DNA of 64,000 bases from the NCBI RefSeq assembly GCF_002216795.1, contig NZ_CP022316.1:2571205-2635204 (forward strand), given 5' to 3'. Source of the stretch: Brachybacterium avium. Its GTDB lineage: Bacteria; Actinomycetota; Actinomycetes; Actinomycetales; Dermabacteraceae. The notes beneath the pieces were generated by a model. That model had not been told where the DNA came from. It worked only from the letters and a program-made list of their open reading frames with translations, and made no database searches. This document shows, one piece after another, positions 1-8,877 of this stretch. Within the stretch, counting starts at the first letter, position 1. The number at the start of each line of letters is the position of its first letter. The position numbers and the translations under genes were made by a program.

Positions 1-134
1 ACCCCGACACCCGCGCCCGCCGGGTCGAGGTCTCGATCGACAAGCTCCACAACGGGAAGCGCCGCCCCTGCTGCTTCGACCTCGCCTCCTGCACCGATCC
101 GGAGCTGGCCCGCAGCGGCAGGCTGAAGGACTGA
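1..134 (+). CDS. C-terminal end of an unidentified protein (truncated by window edge)
   Basis: An open frame runs in from the left edge (first full codon at base 3) and stops with TGA at 132-134, giving 43 residues. The piece is basic and contains two adjacent cysteines and a third further on. I recognise no family from so short a tail. The next gene starts 119 bases later on the same strand. Confidence 0.4.
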   Translation, partial: PDTRARRVEVSIDKLHNGKRRPCCFDLASCTDPELARSGRLKD

Positions 135-253
135 GCGCGGGGACCTAAGCCGGATTCAGCGCCGGAGGGTGATCTAGGGTACGAGGCGACGCGATGGCCT
201 CGACAGCGGGGCGCCATCGTCGTCCGTGCCGGCAGCCCCGCGGAGTATCAGCC

Positions 254-1201
254 ATGCACACCGCAGCTCAGCCGAACCACCACTCGCTCCCCGACGACCC
301 CACCGCACGCGACCTGGGTGTCGTGGTCGGATTCGACGGGTCACCGAACTCTGCGCTGGCGCTGGACTACGGGGCCGCTGTCGCCGCGCGCCGTGGCCGC
401 CCGCTCACCGTCGTCACCAGCTACCGGCCCGCGATCCCGGGATACCCCACCGACGACGAGCTGCCTCCGGACCCCGAGGACGTGGCGCGGAAGCGGCAGG
501 CCGAGACGGTGCTGGACGGGGCCGCAGAGCGGCTGACGGAGCACTCCGGCACGGTCTCCTATCTGGCCATCGAGGGGGACTCGGTCGGAACCCTCGCCGA
601 CCTCTCCGCGAAGGCGCACCTGGTGGTCGTCGGCGCCCGCGGGCGCGGCGGCTTCCTCGGCCGGGTGCTGGGGTCGGTGTCCACGGCGCTGCCCGCGCAC
701 GCGCAGTGCCCCACCGTGGTGGTCCCTGCTGAGCCGGAGCCCGGCGACGGTCCGGTGGTCGTCGGTGTCGATGGCTCGCAGCACGGGCGTCGTGCCGCGG
801 TGCGTGCGGCGCAGGAGGCCCTCGAACGCGGCACCTCGCTGGTGCTGGTGACCGCGATGCAGACGCCCGACAGCGGTGAGTACTGGTTCCCGCTGCCCCC
901 GGGCGATGCCGTGGAGCTCGTCGAGGAGCACCGGATCGAGCTCCAGGACGACCTGCAGCGGGAGGCCGCCCGGATCTCGGAGCAGGTGCCCGGCGTCGAG
1001 GTCACCGGGGAGGTCCGCAGGGGCGTGGCCGCTGCCGTGCTGCACGACGCCGGCCGCGGGGCGCAGCTGGTCGTCGTCGGCTCCCACGGTCGTGGCCGCG
1101 TGGCCAGCGCCCTGCTCGGCTCGGTCTCCCGAGCGATGCTGCACGGCGCCCGACGACCGGTCATGGTGGTGCCGCCGCTGGCGGAGGAGCGCGCGGAATG
1201 A
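254..1201 (+). CDS. Tandem-domain universal stress protein (UspA family)
   Basis: 315-residue protein of two consecutive Usp domains. Each begins with a beta-strand and an Asp of the type VVGFDGS or VVGVDGS, and each ends with the ATP-binding signature G-x2-G-x9-G-S (GARGRGGFLGRVLGS in the first half, GSHGRGRVASALLGS in the second), so both halves should bind nucleotide. Such cytoplasmic proteins accumulate under hypoxia, stationary phase or oxidative stress. I chose the ATG at 254, behind a GGAG, rather than the ATG at 194, because only this start aligns with the N-terminus of the paralogue that follows. A TAGGGT at 175-180 could be the -10 box. The next gene is a close paralogue 131 bases downstream. 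Confidence 0.9.
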   Translation: MHTAAQPNHHSLPDDPTARDLGVVVGFDGSPNSALALDYGAAVAARRGRPLTVVTSYRPAIPGYPTDDELPPDPEDVARKRQAETVLDGAAERLTEHSGTVSYLAIEGDSVGTLADLSAKAHLVVVGARGRGGFLGRVLGSVSTALPAHAQCPTVVVPAEPEPGDGPVVVGVDGSQHGRRAAVRAAQEALERGTSLVLVTAMQTPDSGEYWFPLPPGDAVELVEEHRIELQDDLQREAARISEQVPGVEVTGEVRRGVAAAVLHDAGRGAQLVVVGSHGRGRVASALLGSVSRAMLHGARRPVMVVPPLAEERAE

Positions 1202-1332
1202 CCGCCGGAGGACCTCCGTCCTGGGCATGACCTCCCGTCGGCCGTACGCTGGGAGGCGACGAGGATGGACTCGAGACTCGAGAGCGGGGCATCATCATCG
1301 TCTTCACCCGGTAGCCCCGTGGAGGAACTGCC

Positions 1333-2280
1333 ATGAACACCGACGGTCGCCCGGAGCAGCTCACGATCCCCTTCGACCTCGCCGCACGAGATCTCGGCAT
1401 CGTGGTCGCGTTCGACGGTTCGCCGAACTCCGAGCTGGCGCTGGACTACGGCGCCGGCGTCGCCGTTCGCCGTGGTGCGCCGCTCACCGTGATCACGGCG
1501 TACAAGACCCCCTTCCCGCTCTACGTCAACTACGCCTCGCTCCCGCCCTCGCACGAGGCGGAAGCCAGCGAGCGGGGTGCCGAGGACGTGCTGCAGGCCG
1601 CCGCGAAGCGCCTGGCCGACTACCGCGGTGAGGTCACGTACCTGACGATGGAGGGGGACTCCGTCGGTGCACTCGTCGATGCCTCTGCGAAGGCGCATCT
1701 GATGATCGTCGGCGCCCGCGGCCGGGGAGGCTTCCTCGGTCGAGTGCTGGGATCGGTGTCGATGGCGCTGCCGTCGCACGCGCAGTGCCCCACCGTGATG
1801 GTCCCGGTCAAGGCCGAGCTCGGCGATGGGCCGGTGGTCGTCGGCGTCGACGGCTCGGTCCACGGTCGCCGCGCCGCCCTGCACGCGGCGCAGGAGGCCC
1901 GCGAGCGCGGCACCTCCCTGGTGCTGGTGACTGCGATGCAGACGTCCGATACCGGCGACTACTGGTACCGGGTGCAGCCGCGCAGAGACGACGATCTCGT
2001 CGAGGGGCGTCGGGCCGAGCTCCAGGAGGAGCTGGAGAAGGAGGCCGCGTGGCTCTCCGAGCGCGTGCCCGGTGTGGAGATCTCGGGCGAGGTCCGCATC
2101 GGGACGCCCGGTGAGGTCCTCCACGACGCCGTGCCCGAGGCGCAGCTGATCGTGGTCGGATCCCATGGTCGCGGCGCCGTCGCCAGCGCGCTGCTCGGCT
2201 CGGTCTCGCGAGCGACGCTGCACCGGGCTCAGCGACCGGTCATGGTGGTCCCGCCGCTGGAGGATGAGCGGGTGGGGTGA
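1333..2280 (+). CDS. Tandem-domain universal stress protein, paralogue of the preceding gene
   Basis: 315 residues, the same length and architecture as the gene at 254-1201, and alignable along its whole length from ARDLGIVVAFDGSPNSELA to the GSHGRGAVASALLGS nucleotide-binding loop. The pair is a clear tandem duplication. The ATG at 1333 follows a good Shine-Dalgarno (GGAGGAA) with 6-base spacing. The 131-base gap contains a TACGCT (-10 type), so this copy probably has its own promoter. The stop codon abuts the stop codon of the convergent lipid kinase gene, the two forming TGATCA. Exact ligand and inducing condition cannot be read from the sequence. Confidence 0.9.
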   Translation: MNTDGRPEQLTIPFDLAARDLGIVVAFDGSPNSELALDYGAGVAVRRGAPLTVITAYKTPFPLYVNYASLPPSHEAEASERGAEDVLQAAAKRLADYRGEVTYLTMEGDSVGALVDASAKAHLMIVGARGRGGFLGRVLGSVSMALPSHAQCPTVMVPVKAELGDGPVVVGVDGSVHGRRAALHAAQEARERGTSLVLVTAMQTSDTGDYWYRVQPRRDDDLVEGRRAELQEELEKEAAWLSERVPGVEISGEVRIGTPGEVLHDAVPEAQLIVVGSHGRGAVASALLGSVSRATLHRAQRPVMVVPPLEDERVG

Positions 2281-3444
2281 TCAGCGCCGTGCGGAGTCCC
2301 CGTGCCCGGGGACCCGCAGGCGCAGCACCCCGGGATCGACGGTCGCGATCATGTGAGTGGCCTCGGCATCGCTGTCCCCGTCCAGCTGCACCGGCTGCGG
2401 CTTCATCGTGGTCACCTGGATGCCGGTGGTCAGGTACCGGTCCATGGTCGCGAGCTTCGGACCGAACCGCGGGGTGAGCTTCGGGTTCATGACTTGGGCC
2501 GCGACCTGGCTGAACCCGGCGGCGCCGCGCCAGCCGGCCACGACCACCTCGAGCCTCCCGTTGTCGATCGTCGCATCCGGCATCAGCACGAAGCCGCCGG
2601 GCAGCTTGCCGACGTTTCCCAGCAGCACGGTGCGCGCCTTGTGCGCATGGCGGCTCTCGTCGGGCAGCTGCACGACGACGTCCACCGAGCGGCCCAGGAT
2701 CGTGCGGATCCCGCCGAAGATGTAGGCGATCCAGCCGATGCGCTTCTTCATCTCCGGGTCGGTGTAGCCGATCATCTCCGCATCGGCCCCGAACCCGGCG
2801 ATCACGAGGAAGATCTGCCGCTCCGCGGCGCGCGCGGCGGCCAACGAGTCGCCGACGCGCAGCCAGCCGACATCGACCTGGCGGTCCGAGCCGGTCAGTG
2901 CGGCGACCATCGCCCCGGTCGGGTCCTCCAAGGGGATATCGACGTTGCGGGCCAGCAGGTTCCCGGTGCCGGAGGGGATGACGCCCATCCGGGTGTCGGT
3001 GCCCGCCAGCACGGAGGCGACCAGACGCACCGTCCCATCGCCGCCGGCGGCCATCACCAGATCGGCGCCGTCCGCGACGGCCTGCTGCGTCTGCCCCGTG
3101 CCGGGATCATCGATCGTGGTCTCGTAGAAGGCGACCTCGGCACCCTCGATGCGCTCCACCGCCTCGGTGATCTTCCGGCGGAAGGACTCGGTCTCCTTGA
3201 ACTTCGAGGGGTTCAGCACCACGGCGACCTTGCGCAGGGAGCCGTCATCGGCCGACGGGGGATCCGTCGCCCCGTCCTCCTGGCTGTCGGCATCGGCGGC
3301 GGTGTGCCGCTGGGTGGCTTCCTTCAGCGCGGCGAGCTCACGACGGTGGCGGCCCAGATGGCGCAGCACGATCACGAGCAGCACGATCGTGATCGCGGCG
3401 ATGACCACCGTGGTGATGCTCAGCAGCAGCAGAGTGAGGTCCAT
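2281..3444 (-). CDS. Membrane-anchored diacylglycerol/lipid kinase family protein
   Basis: 387 residues. One N-terminal transmembrane helix (about residues 3-28) is followed by a charged linker. A diacylglycerol-kinase catalytic domain comes next, opening with [10 protein letters not shown] and containing the GGDGT nucleotide-binding motif and the GTGNLLARN loop typical of DagK/YegS-type kinases. It should phosphorylate a lipid (diacylglycerol, sphingosine or a related alcohol) at the inner membrane face using ATP. The real substrate is unknown. The ATG lies six bases after TACTCT (3451-3456 on this strand) with no Shine-Dalgarno, so translation is probably leaderless. It is divergent from serS, with only 44 bases between the starts. 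Confidence 0.88.
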   Translation of the reverse strand: MDLTLLLLSITTVVIAAITIVLLVIVLRHLGRHRRELAALKEATQRHTAADADSQEDGATDPPSADDGSLRKVAVVLNPSKFKETESFRRKITEAVERIEGAEVAFYETTIDDPGTGQTQQAVADGADLVMAAGGDGTVRLVASVLAGTDTRMGVIPSGTGNLLARNVDIPLEDPTGAMVAALTGSDRQVDVGWLRVGDSLAAARAAERQIFLVIAGFGADAEMIGYTDPEMKKRIGWIAYIFGGIRTILGRSVDVVVQLPDESRHAHKARTVLLGNVGKLPGGFVLMPDATIDNGRLEVVVAGWRGAAGFSQVAAQVMNPKLTPRFGPKLATMDRYLTTGIQVTTMKPQPVQLDGDSDAEATHMIATVDPGVLRLRVPGHGDSARR

Positions 3445-3488
3445 GTCGTCAGAGTAACGGCAGCGGCGTACGCGGGTACCCTGGAGGG
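3445..3488. promoter_or_regulatory. Back-to-back leaderless promoters for the lipid kinase and serS
   Basis: Rightward, TACCCT at 3477-3482 is six bases before the serS ATG. Leftward, TACTCT (minus strand, 3456-3451) is six bases before the kinase ATG. Both fit the actinobacterial TAnnnT -10 box, and in each case the expected transcription start falls on the A of the start codon. I see no clear -35 hexamers. Confidence 0.5.
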
Positions 3489-4760
3489 ATGATCGATCTG
3501 CGGCACCTGCGCGAGAACCCTGAAGCTGTCCGTGACGCCCAGCGGGCGCGTCGACGAGACCCCGCCGCCGTGGACGCGGTGCTGGAGGCCGACGTCCGCT
3601 GGCGCGAGACCACCGCGGCCTTCGAATCCGCGCGCGCCGAGCAGAAGGCCTTCGGCAAGCAGGTCGCCCAGGCGAAGGGCGAGCAGAAGCAGGCGCTGCT
3701 GGCCGAGGTCAAGCAGCTCGCGGCCGACGTGAAGCGGCTCGAGGCCGAGGCCGGCGAGGCCCTGACCGCCCGCGATGCGGCGCTGCGGGAGATCCCGAAC
3801 CTCTCCGAGGGCGCCCCCGAGGGTCTCGAGGACGACTTCACCGTGCGGGAGCACGTCGGCGAGGTCCCCCGCTTCGACCACCCGATCAAGGACCACCTCG
3901 AGATCGCTGAAGGTCTCAGGGCGATCGACATGGCTCGCGGCGCGAAGGTCTCCGGCGCCCGCTTCTACTTCCTGCGCGGCATCGGCGCCCAGCTGGAGCT
4001 GGCGATCCTGAACTCCGCCATCGACCAGGCCACGAACGCGGGGTTCACGCCGATGATCACCCCCACCCTGGTGCTGCCCGAATCGATGGAGGGCACCGGC
4101 TTCCTCGGCGAGCACGCCGATGAGGTCTACCACCTGGACAAGGGCGACGATCTCTACCTCGTCGGCACCAGCGAGGTGGCGCTGGCCGGCTACCACAAGG
4201 ACGAGATCATCGACCTCTCCGACGGCCCGCTGCGCTACGCCGGCTGGAGCGCCTGCTATCGCCGCGAGGCCGGCAGCTACGGCAAGGACACCCGCGGCAT
4301 CATCCGCGTCCACCAGTTCCACAAGGTGGAGATGTTCTCTTACTGCCGGATCGAGGACTCCTACGAGGAGCACGAGCGGCTGCTGGACTGGGAGCGGGAG
4401 ATGATGGCGCGCATCGACGTGCCCTACCGCATCATCGACACCGCCGCCGGGGATCTCGGCACTTCCGCAGCGCGCAAGTTCGACTGCGAGGCGTGGATGC
4501 CCAGCCAGGAGACCTACCGCGAGCTGACCTCCACCTCGAACACCACGCAGTTCCAGGCGCGCCGGCTGAACATCCGCGAGCGCACGGAGGACGGGCTGCG
4601 CCCGGTCGCCACCCTCAACGGGACGCTCGGCACCACCCGCTTCCTCGCGGCGATCCTCGAGAACCATCAGCAGGCCGACGGCTCGGTCGTGGTCCCCGAG
4701 GGGCTGCGTCCCTACCTCGGTGGGCGCGAGGTCTTCGAGGTCGTGGGGGGCGCAGCCTGA
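3489..4760 (+). CDS. serS: Seryl-tRNA synthetase
   Basis: 423 residues, the normal length. The N-terminal part (about residues 1-110) is a charged Ala/Glu/Lys-rich helical arm, the antiparallel coiled coil that grips the long variable arm of tRNA-Ser. The class II catalytic domain follows, with motif 2 ([15 protein letters not shown]) and motif 3 ([19 protein letters not shown]). It charges tRNA-Ser with serine in the cytoplasm. The start is supported by the synthetase N-terminus ([11 protein letters not shown]) and by a TACCCT six bases upstream (probable leaderless transcript), although a GGAGG also lies close to the ATG. Two of its tRNA substrates are encoded in this window. Confidence 0.97.
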   Translation: MIDLRHLRENPEAVRDAQRARRRDPAAVDAVLEADVRWRETTAAFESARAEQKAFGKQVAQAKGEQKQALLAEVKQLAADVKRLEAEAGEALTARDAALREIPNLSEGAPEGLEDDFTVREHVGEVPRFDHPIKDHLEIAEGLRAIDMARGAKVSGARFYFLRGIGAQLELAILNSAIDQATNAGFTPMITPTLVLPESMEGTGFLGEHADEVYHLDKGDDLYLVGTSEVALAGYHKDEIIDLSDGPLRYAGWSACYRREAGSYGKDTRGIIRVHQFHKVEMFSYCRIEDSYEEHERLLDWEREMMARIDVPYRIIDTAAGDLGTSAARKFDCEAWMPSQETYRELTSTSNTTQFQARRLNIRERTEDGLRPVATLNGTLGTTRFLAAILENHQQADGSVVVPEGLRPYLGGREVFEVVGGAA

Positions 4761-4854
4761 GATGGCGTCGTCGTCCCCCTTCCGCCGCATGCGGGAAGTT
4801 CTTCGTCACCGATGGTTCACCCGTTCGTCGGGCGGCGATGCCACACTGCGTGAC

Positions 4855-5730
4855 ATGACAGGCACCTCCACCTCCACCTCGATCACCGATCGTGAGGCCA
4901 CCCGTGACCGCCTCCGGGAGCACCTGGCCGGGCTCGCAGGGCAGCAGCTGCTGATCGGGCTCGACGTCGACGGCACCCTCGTCGACCACGACGGTGCGAT
5001 GACCCCCCAGATGCACCGGGTCCTGCAGCGGGCCGCCGAGGAGCACACGGTCGTGATCGCGACCGGTCGCTCCCTCGGGGCGACGCTGCCGATCGTCGAG
5101 ACCGCCGGGATCACCCGCGGCTACGCGGTCTGCTCCAACGGCGCGGTCACCCTCGAGATGGATCCGGAGCTCCCGGGCGGGCACCGCATCATCGACACCC
5201 GCGCCTTCCAGCCCGGCCACGCGCTGCGCACCCTGCGGGAGGTGGCACCGGATGCGCACTACGCGGTGGAGATGTCCGACGGGACCTTCCGCTCGACCCC
5301 CGGATTCCAGGACGCGAGCTTCGGGGTCCAGGCGATCGAGAGCGATCTGGACGAGCTGATGGAGCTCGAGGCGGTGCGCGTGGTGGTGCACGTGCCGGAC
5401 CTCTCCCCGCAGGAGTTCTCGAAGGTCATCGCCGAATCCGGGGTGCACGGCGTCGAGTACTCGATCGGCTGGACCGCCTGGCTCGACATGGCCGCCCCCG
5501 GCATCTCCAAGGCCAGCGCCCTCGAGGTGCTGCGCGGGCGGCTCGGGATCGACCAGGCTCACACGGTCGCCGTCGGTGACGGCTTCAATGACGTCGAGAT
5601 GCTCACCTGGGCCGGCGTGGGTGTGGCCATGGGCCAGGCCCCGCAGGGCGTGAAGGACGTCGCAGATACCGTCACCGACTCGATCTATGAGGACGGCACC
5701 GTGCTCGTGCTGGAGCAGCTGCGGGGCTGA
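4855..5730 (+). CDS. HAD-superfamily (Cof-type) phosphatase
   Basis: 291 residues. HAD motif I is DVDGTLVDHDG (nucleophile Asp near residue 37), motif II is the ATGRS segment, and motif IV is GDGFNDVEML near the C-terminus, the signature of the Cof/YbiV class with a C2 cap. Substrates of this class are small sugar or nucleotide phosphates and this one is unassigned. The ATG at 4855 is preferred: a CACACT -10-like hexamer lies seven bases upstream, and the alternative upstream extension is low-complexity and overlaps the end of serS. The stop abuts the stop of the convergent oxidoreductase gene, again forming TGATCA. Confidence 0.85.
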   Translation: MTGTSTSTSITDREATRDRLREHLAGLAGQQLLIGLDVDGTLVDHDGAMTPQMHRVLQRAAEEHTVVIATGRSLGATLPIVETAGITRGYAVCSNGAVTLEMDPELPGGHRIIDTRAFQPGHALRTLREVAPDAHYAVEMSDGTFRSTPGFQDASFGVQAIESDLDELMELEAVRVVVHVPDLSPQEFSKVIAESGVHGVEYSIGWTAWLDMAAPGISKASALEVLRGRLGIDQAHTVAVGDGFNDVEMLTWAGVGVAMGQAPQGVKDVADTVTDSIYEDGTVLVLEQLRG

Positions 5731-6690
5731 TCAGCGCCGGCGTGCGGGCGGTGCCACCTCCAGGACGACCTTGCCCAGGTGGCCGCCTTCGCGCAGGATC
5801 GCATGCGCCCCCGCCGCCTGCTCGAGCGGGAGGCGGGCGTGGAGCGGGACCTGCAGCTCGCCCGAGGCCAGCAGCGGCCAGGCCAGCGCCTCGGTGGCCT
5901 CGAGGATCTGGTGCTTGGCCTCGGTGGGGCGCGAGCGCAGGGTGGTGCCGATGACCCGGCCGCGCTTGCCCATCAGCGTCCCGATCGGCAGCTCCCCGCT
6001 GGCCCCGCCGAGGGTGCCGATGATGACCAGGCGGCCGTGCTCGCGCAGCATCCCCACGTTGTCTGCGAGCATCGACCCGCCCACCACGTCGAGGATCACG
6101 TCCGCCCCGCCGGTCTCCCGGACCGCCGCCAGCAGATCGGTGGAGTGCCGGTTCCAGGCCATGTCCGCGCCCAGGGAGCGTGCCGTCGGGATCGCCCCGT
6201 CGGAGCCGACGGTGGTGAGCACGCGGGCTCCCAGGTGCCGGGCCAGCTGGATCGCGACCGTGCCGATGCCGCCGGTGCCGCCGTGGATCAGCACCGTCTC
6301 GCCCTCGGCGAGGCCGGCTTCGAGCACGAGGTTCGAGATCACGGTCGCGCAGGCCTCGATCACGCCCGCGGCCTCGACCAGGTCCCTCCCCGCGGGCGCG
6401 GGGAGCAGCTGCGGCTCCGGGACGGCGACCACCTCGGCGTAGCCGCCGCCGGCCAGCAGCGCCACGACCGGCTCGCCGGTGTCGCGGCGGTGGCCCGAGA
6501 TCTCCAGCCCCGGCAGCTCGGAGGCGCCGGGCGGCGGCGGGTACTTCCCGGCGACCTGCGCGAGATCGGCGCGATTCACTCCCGCACCGACCACGTCGAT
6601 GAGCACCTCGCCGGGGGCGGGGACCGGCTCGGGCAGCTCGGCGAGCTCGAGGCGGTGGTCCTCGGTGATGGTCATGGCGCGCATGGTCAC
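5731..6690 (-). CDS. NAD(P)H quinone oxidoreductase-like MDR-family dehydrogenase
   Basis: 319 residues, medium-chain dehydrogenase fold without a catalytic zinc signature. It has an N-terminal GroES-like domain (VGAGVNRADLAQVAGKYPPP), then a Rossmann fold with the loop GGTGGIGTVAIQLARHLGA. This matches the TP53I3/PIG3-type quinone oxidoreductases, which reduce quinones or alpha,beta-unsaturated carbonyls with NADPH. The GTG start at 6690 overlaps the TGA of the preceding dehydrogenase (GTGA overlap), and an internal ATG at 6684 is an alternative start. The two genes are therefore translationally coupled. Confidence 0.85.
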   Translation of the reverse strand: MTMRAMTITEDHRLELAELPEPVPAPGEVLIDVVGAGVNRADLAQVAGKYPPPPGASELPGLEISGHRRDTGEPVVALLAGGGYAEVVAVPEPQLLPAPAGRDLVEAAGVIEACATVISNLVLEAGLAEGETVLIHGGTGGIGTVAIQLARHLGARVLTTVGSDGAIPTARSLGADMAWNRHSTDLLAAVRETGGADVILDVVGGSMLADNVGMLREHGRLVIIGTLGGASGELPIGTLMGKRGRVIGTTLRSRPTEAKHQILEATEALAWPLLASGELQVPLHARLPLEQAAGAHAILREGGHLGKVVLEVAPPARRR

Positions 6691-7673
6691 TGATCCACCT
6701 CCACGACGGTGCGGCCGCGGACCTCACCGGCGAGGATCCGCGGGGCGTGGTCGATCACCTCGGAGAGCCCGATGGCGGTGGTCATGCCGTCCAGCAGCTC
6801 CGGATCGAGCTCGCCGGCCAGGGCGTCCCAGGCGCGCTCGCGCAGCGGCAGCGGGCACTGGACCGAGTTGATCCCGGCCAGCGTCACCCCGCGCAGGATG
6901 AAGGGCAGCACGGTCGCGGGCAGGTCCGGGCCCTGCGCCATCCCGTAGGCCGCGACGGTGCCACCCCAGGTGGTCTGGGCGAGGACGTTGGCGAGCGTGG
7001 TGCTGCCCACCCCGTCGATCGCCGCGGCGAAGCGCTGGGACTGCAGGGGGCGGCCCGGCTGCTCGGACAGCTCTCGCCGATCCAGCACCTCGGCGGCCCC
7101 GAGCTCGCGCAGGTACTCCCCGTTCTCCTCGGTCCGGCCGGTGGAGGCGAGCACCCGGAAGCCGCGGCCCGCCAGCAGGGCGACGGCGATCGAGCCGGCG
7201 CCGCCGGAGGCCCCAGTGACCAGGACGTCCCCGGATTCCGGCGTGACGCCCCCGTCCTCCAGGGCCAGCACCGCGAGCATCGCGGTGAAGCCCGCGGTGC
7301 CGATCGCGGCGGCGCGGTCGGGGGAGAGCGTCGCGGGCAGGCGCACCAGGGCGTCGGGGCGCACCCGGGCGCGGGTCGCGAAGCCGCCGTGGACCGATTC
7401 GCCGATCCCGTCGCCGTTGAGGATCACCAGGTCTCCGGCGGAGAAGCGCCCGTCGGCGGTTTCGGCGGCGTCGGTCACCCGGCCCACCAGGTCGATGCCG
7501 GGGATCAGGGGATGGGTGCGGGCGATGCCCGTGCCGGCCAGGGCCATGCCGTCCTTATAGTTCAGGCCGGAGGCCAGGACGTCGAGGCCGATGTCACCGC
7601 TCAGCAGCGACTCGTCGGCATCCTCGACCAGGCGCGGGGCCGCGCCCTCGGACTCGATCAGTACGGCGCGCAT
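6687..7673 (-). CDS. Acryloyl-CoA reductase/YhdH-like MDR-family oxidoreductase
   Basis: 328 residues. The N-terminus MRAVLIESEGAAPRL, the segment GLNYKDGMALAGTG and the Rossmann loop VTGASGGAGSIAVALLAGRG are typical of the AcuI/YhdH branch of quinone oxidoreductases, which reduce acryloyl-CoA-type enones with NADPH. I chose the ATG at 7673 because of its Shine-Dalgarno (GAGAGGAG) and because the family starts exactly here. It is the first gene of a two-gene operon with the related dehydrogenase downstream. The specific substrate is not determinable from sequence. Confidence 0.87.
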   Translation of the reverse strand: MRAVLIESEGAAPRLVEDADESLLSGDIGLDVLASGLNYKDGMALAGTGIARTHPLIPGIDLVGRVTDAAETADGRFSAGDLVILNGDGIGESVHGGFATRARVRPDALVRLPATLSPDRAAAIGTAGFTAMLAVLALEDGGVTPESGDVLVTGASGGAGSIAVALLAGRGFRVLASTGRTEENGEYLRELGAAEVLDRRELSEQPGRPLQSQRFAAAIDGVGSTTLANVLAQTTWGGTVAAYGMAQGPDLPATVLPFILRGVTLAGINSVQCPLPLRERAWDALAGELDPELLDGMTTAIGLSEVIDHAPRILAGEVRGRTVVEVDQ

Positions 7674-7875
7674 GGGGCGCTCCTCTCGCTCGGGCGGATG
7701 ACCCCAGCCTATGCGCCGCTCTCCTCCGCCGGCATCCAGCACGTTCCCGTGCACCCGCGATCCTCGTGGGTGAACCCGAGCGGCTGGCGGTATATGCATC
7801 ATGGGGAGCGGTCCCCATGGGCCGGTACCGTCATCCGCGGACGATCCAGATCGCATCGTCGGGAAGGACGGACCG

Positions 7876-8379
7876 ATGGCCGAGGTCTGGTATCGGGCGC
7901 TCAGGATCGGGTGGATCCGCACCGGCTTGGGATGCGTTGTGGGTTTCGCCTGTCTCATCATGCTCGGAGCCGGCGCTTGGCTGCTCACCCTGGATTCCGC
8001 CGCCGGGGTGCTGGGAGCGGTGATGTGCCTGATGGTCGTGCTGCTCATCGTTGCCATGGTGCTGATCGGCACCCGGCTCCAGTTCACCGTCGATGACGAG
8101 GGCCTCAGCGTGCTCCACTACTTCCGCTCCCACCGGTTCCCGTGGGCGGAGGTCGCCGTGATCGAGCAGAGCACCGCCTACTGGACCTCAGGGGCCGTGG
8201 TGGTGGTGCTCAAGAATCCCTCCGGGCACCGGATCACGGCGCTGGCGACCACGGACCGCATGGCGGTGTACCGCGGTGAGAACATCTTCAGTTGGGGCAG
8301 ACCGGCGTCGGAGCTGCGCCCGCCCACCCGGGCCGCCATCGCCGCACACCGACGCTGGCTCGCGGCCTCGGCACGGTGA
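7876..8379 (+). CDS. Membrane protein with bacterial PH-like domain
   Basis: 167 residues. Two hydrophobic helices near the N-terminus (about residues 14-35 and 42-62) are followed by a short beta-rich domain (FTVDDEGLSVLHYFRSHRFPWAEV) of the bacterial PH type found in small actinobacterial membrane proteins. Function unknown. The ATG at 7876 follows GGAAGGA, and the longer frame upstream is proline-rich filler. It has the same two-helix plus PH layout as the gene at 51725-52381, which looks like a distant paralogue. Confidence 0.75.
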   Translation: MAEVWYRALRIGWIRTGLGCVVGFACLIMLGAGAWLLTLDSAAGVLGAVMCLMVVLLIVAMVLIGTRLQFTVDDEGLSVLHYFRSHRFPWAEVAVIEQSTAYWTSGAVVVVLKNPSGHRITALATTDRMAVYRGENIFSWGRPASELRPPTRAAIAAHRRWLAASAR

Positions 8380-8439
8380 TCCCAGCCCCTTGAGCGGTGA
8401 GCTGGGACGGGAGGCGCCGCAACGGGCGGAGGAATCCTC

Positions 8440-8468
8440 TTGACGAGCCCTCGGTTCCATGGTTCATT
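8440..8468 (+). promoter_or_regulatory. Promoter of the GntR-ABC operon
   Basis: TTGACG at 8440-8445 is followed after 17 bases by TTCATT at 8463-8468, a fair -35/-10 pair. The -10 lies inside the inverted repeat described in the next entry, as expected for a promoter repressed by its own gene product. Confidence 0.5.
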
Positions 8469-8484
8469 AGTGGAGTAATGAACC
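8461..8484. promoter_or_regulatory. Perfect 9-bp inverted repeat, probable GntR operator
   Basis: GGTTCATTA (8461-8469), a six-base spacer, then TAATGAACC (8476-8484), a perfect palindrome. It lies 40 bases upstream of a YtrA-type gntR gene and overlaps its likely -10 box. YtrA-subfamily regulators typically bind such a site ahead of their own gntR-ABC operon, so autoregulation is the natural reading. Confidence 0.75.
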
Positions 8485-8523
8485 AACGAGCCGCCGGGGC
8501 GGCCGACGACCGGGGAGGCGCGT

Positions 8524-8877
8524 GTGCTGGACGAGACGAAGCCCCTCTACCTCGCGGTCGCGGAGCAGATCGAGGACGGGATCCTCGACGGCACTCATCA
8601 GGAGGACGCCCCGGTGCCCTCGACCAATGAGCTGGCCGCCTTCCTGCGGATCAATCCCGCCACCGCCGGCAAGGGACTGAACCTCCTCGCCGACGCCGGC
8701 GTGCTGGTCAAGCGGCGCGGGGTGGGCATGTTCGTGGCTCCCGGTGCCATCACTCGGCTGCGACAGCGCCGACGCGACGACTTCGCTCGCGACTACCTCG
8801 TCCCGCTGCTGCGCGAAGCCGCTCACCTGGGCATCGAGCCCCGAGAACTCACCGAGATGATGGAGGCCCTGCAATGA
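8524..8877 (+). CDS. GntR-family (YtrA-type) transcriptional regulator
   Basis: 117 residues. An N-terminal winged helix-turn-helix of GntR type (LYLAVAEQIEDGILDGT, then VPSTNELAAFLRINPATAGKGLNLL) is followed by only about 40 residues. This short helical dimerisation tail is the hallmark of the YtrA subfamily. These repressors are usually the first gene of an ABC-transporter operon and respond to cell-wall antibiotics or unknown small molecules. The start is GTG at 8524. The stop overlaps the next start (ATGA at 8874-8877), so the regulator and the ATPase are translationally coupled. The palindrome at 8461-8484 is the likely operator. Confidence 0.92.
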   Translation: MLDETKPLYLAVAEQIEDGILDGTHQEDAPVPSTNELAAFLRINPATAGKGLNLLADAGVLVKRRGVGMFVAPGAITRLRQRRRDDFARDYLVPLLREAAHLGIEPRELTEMMEALQ

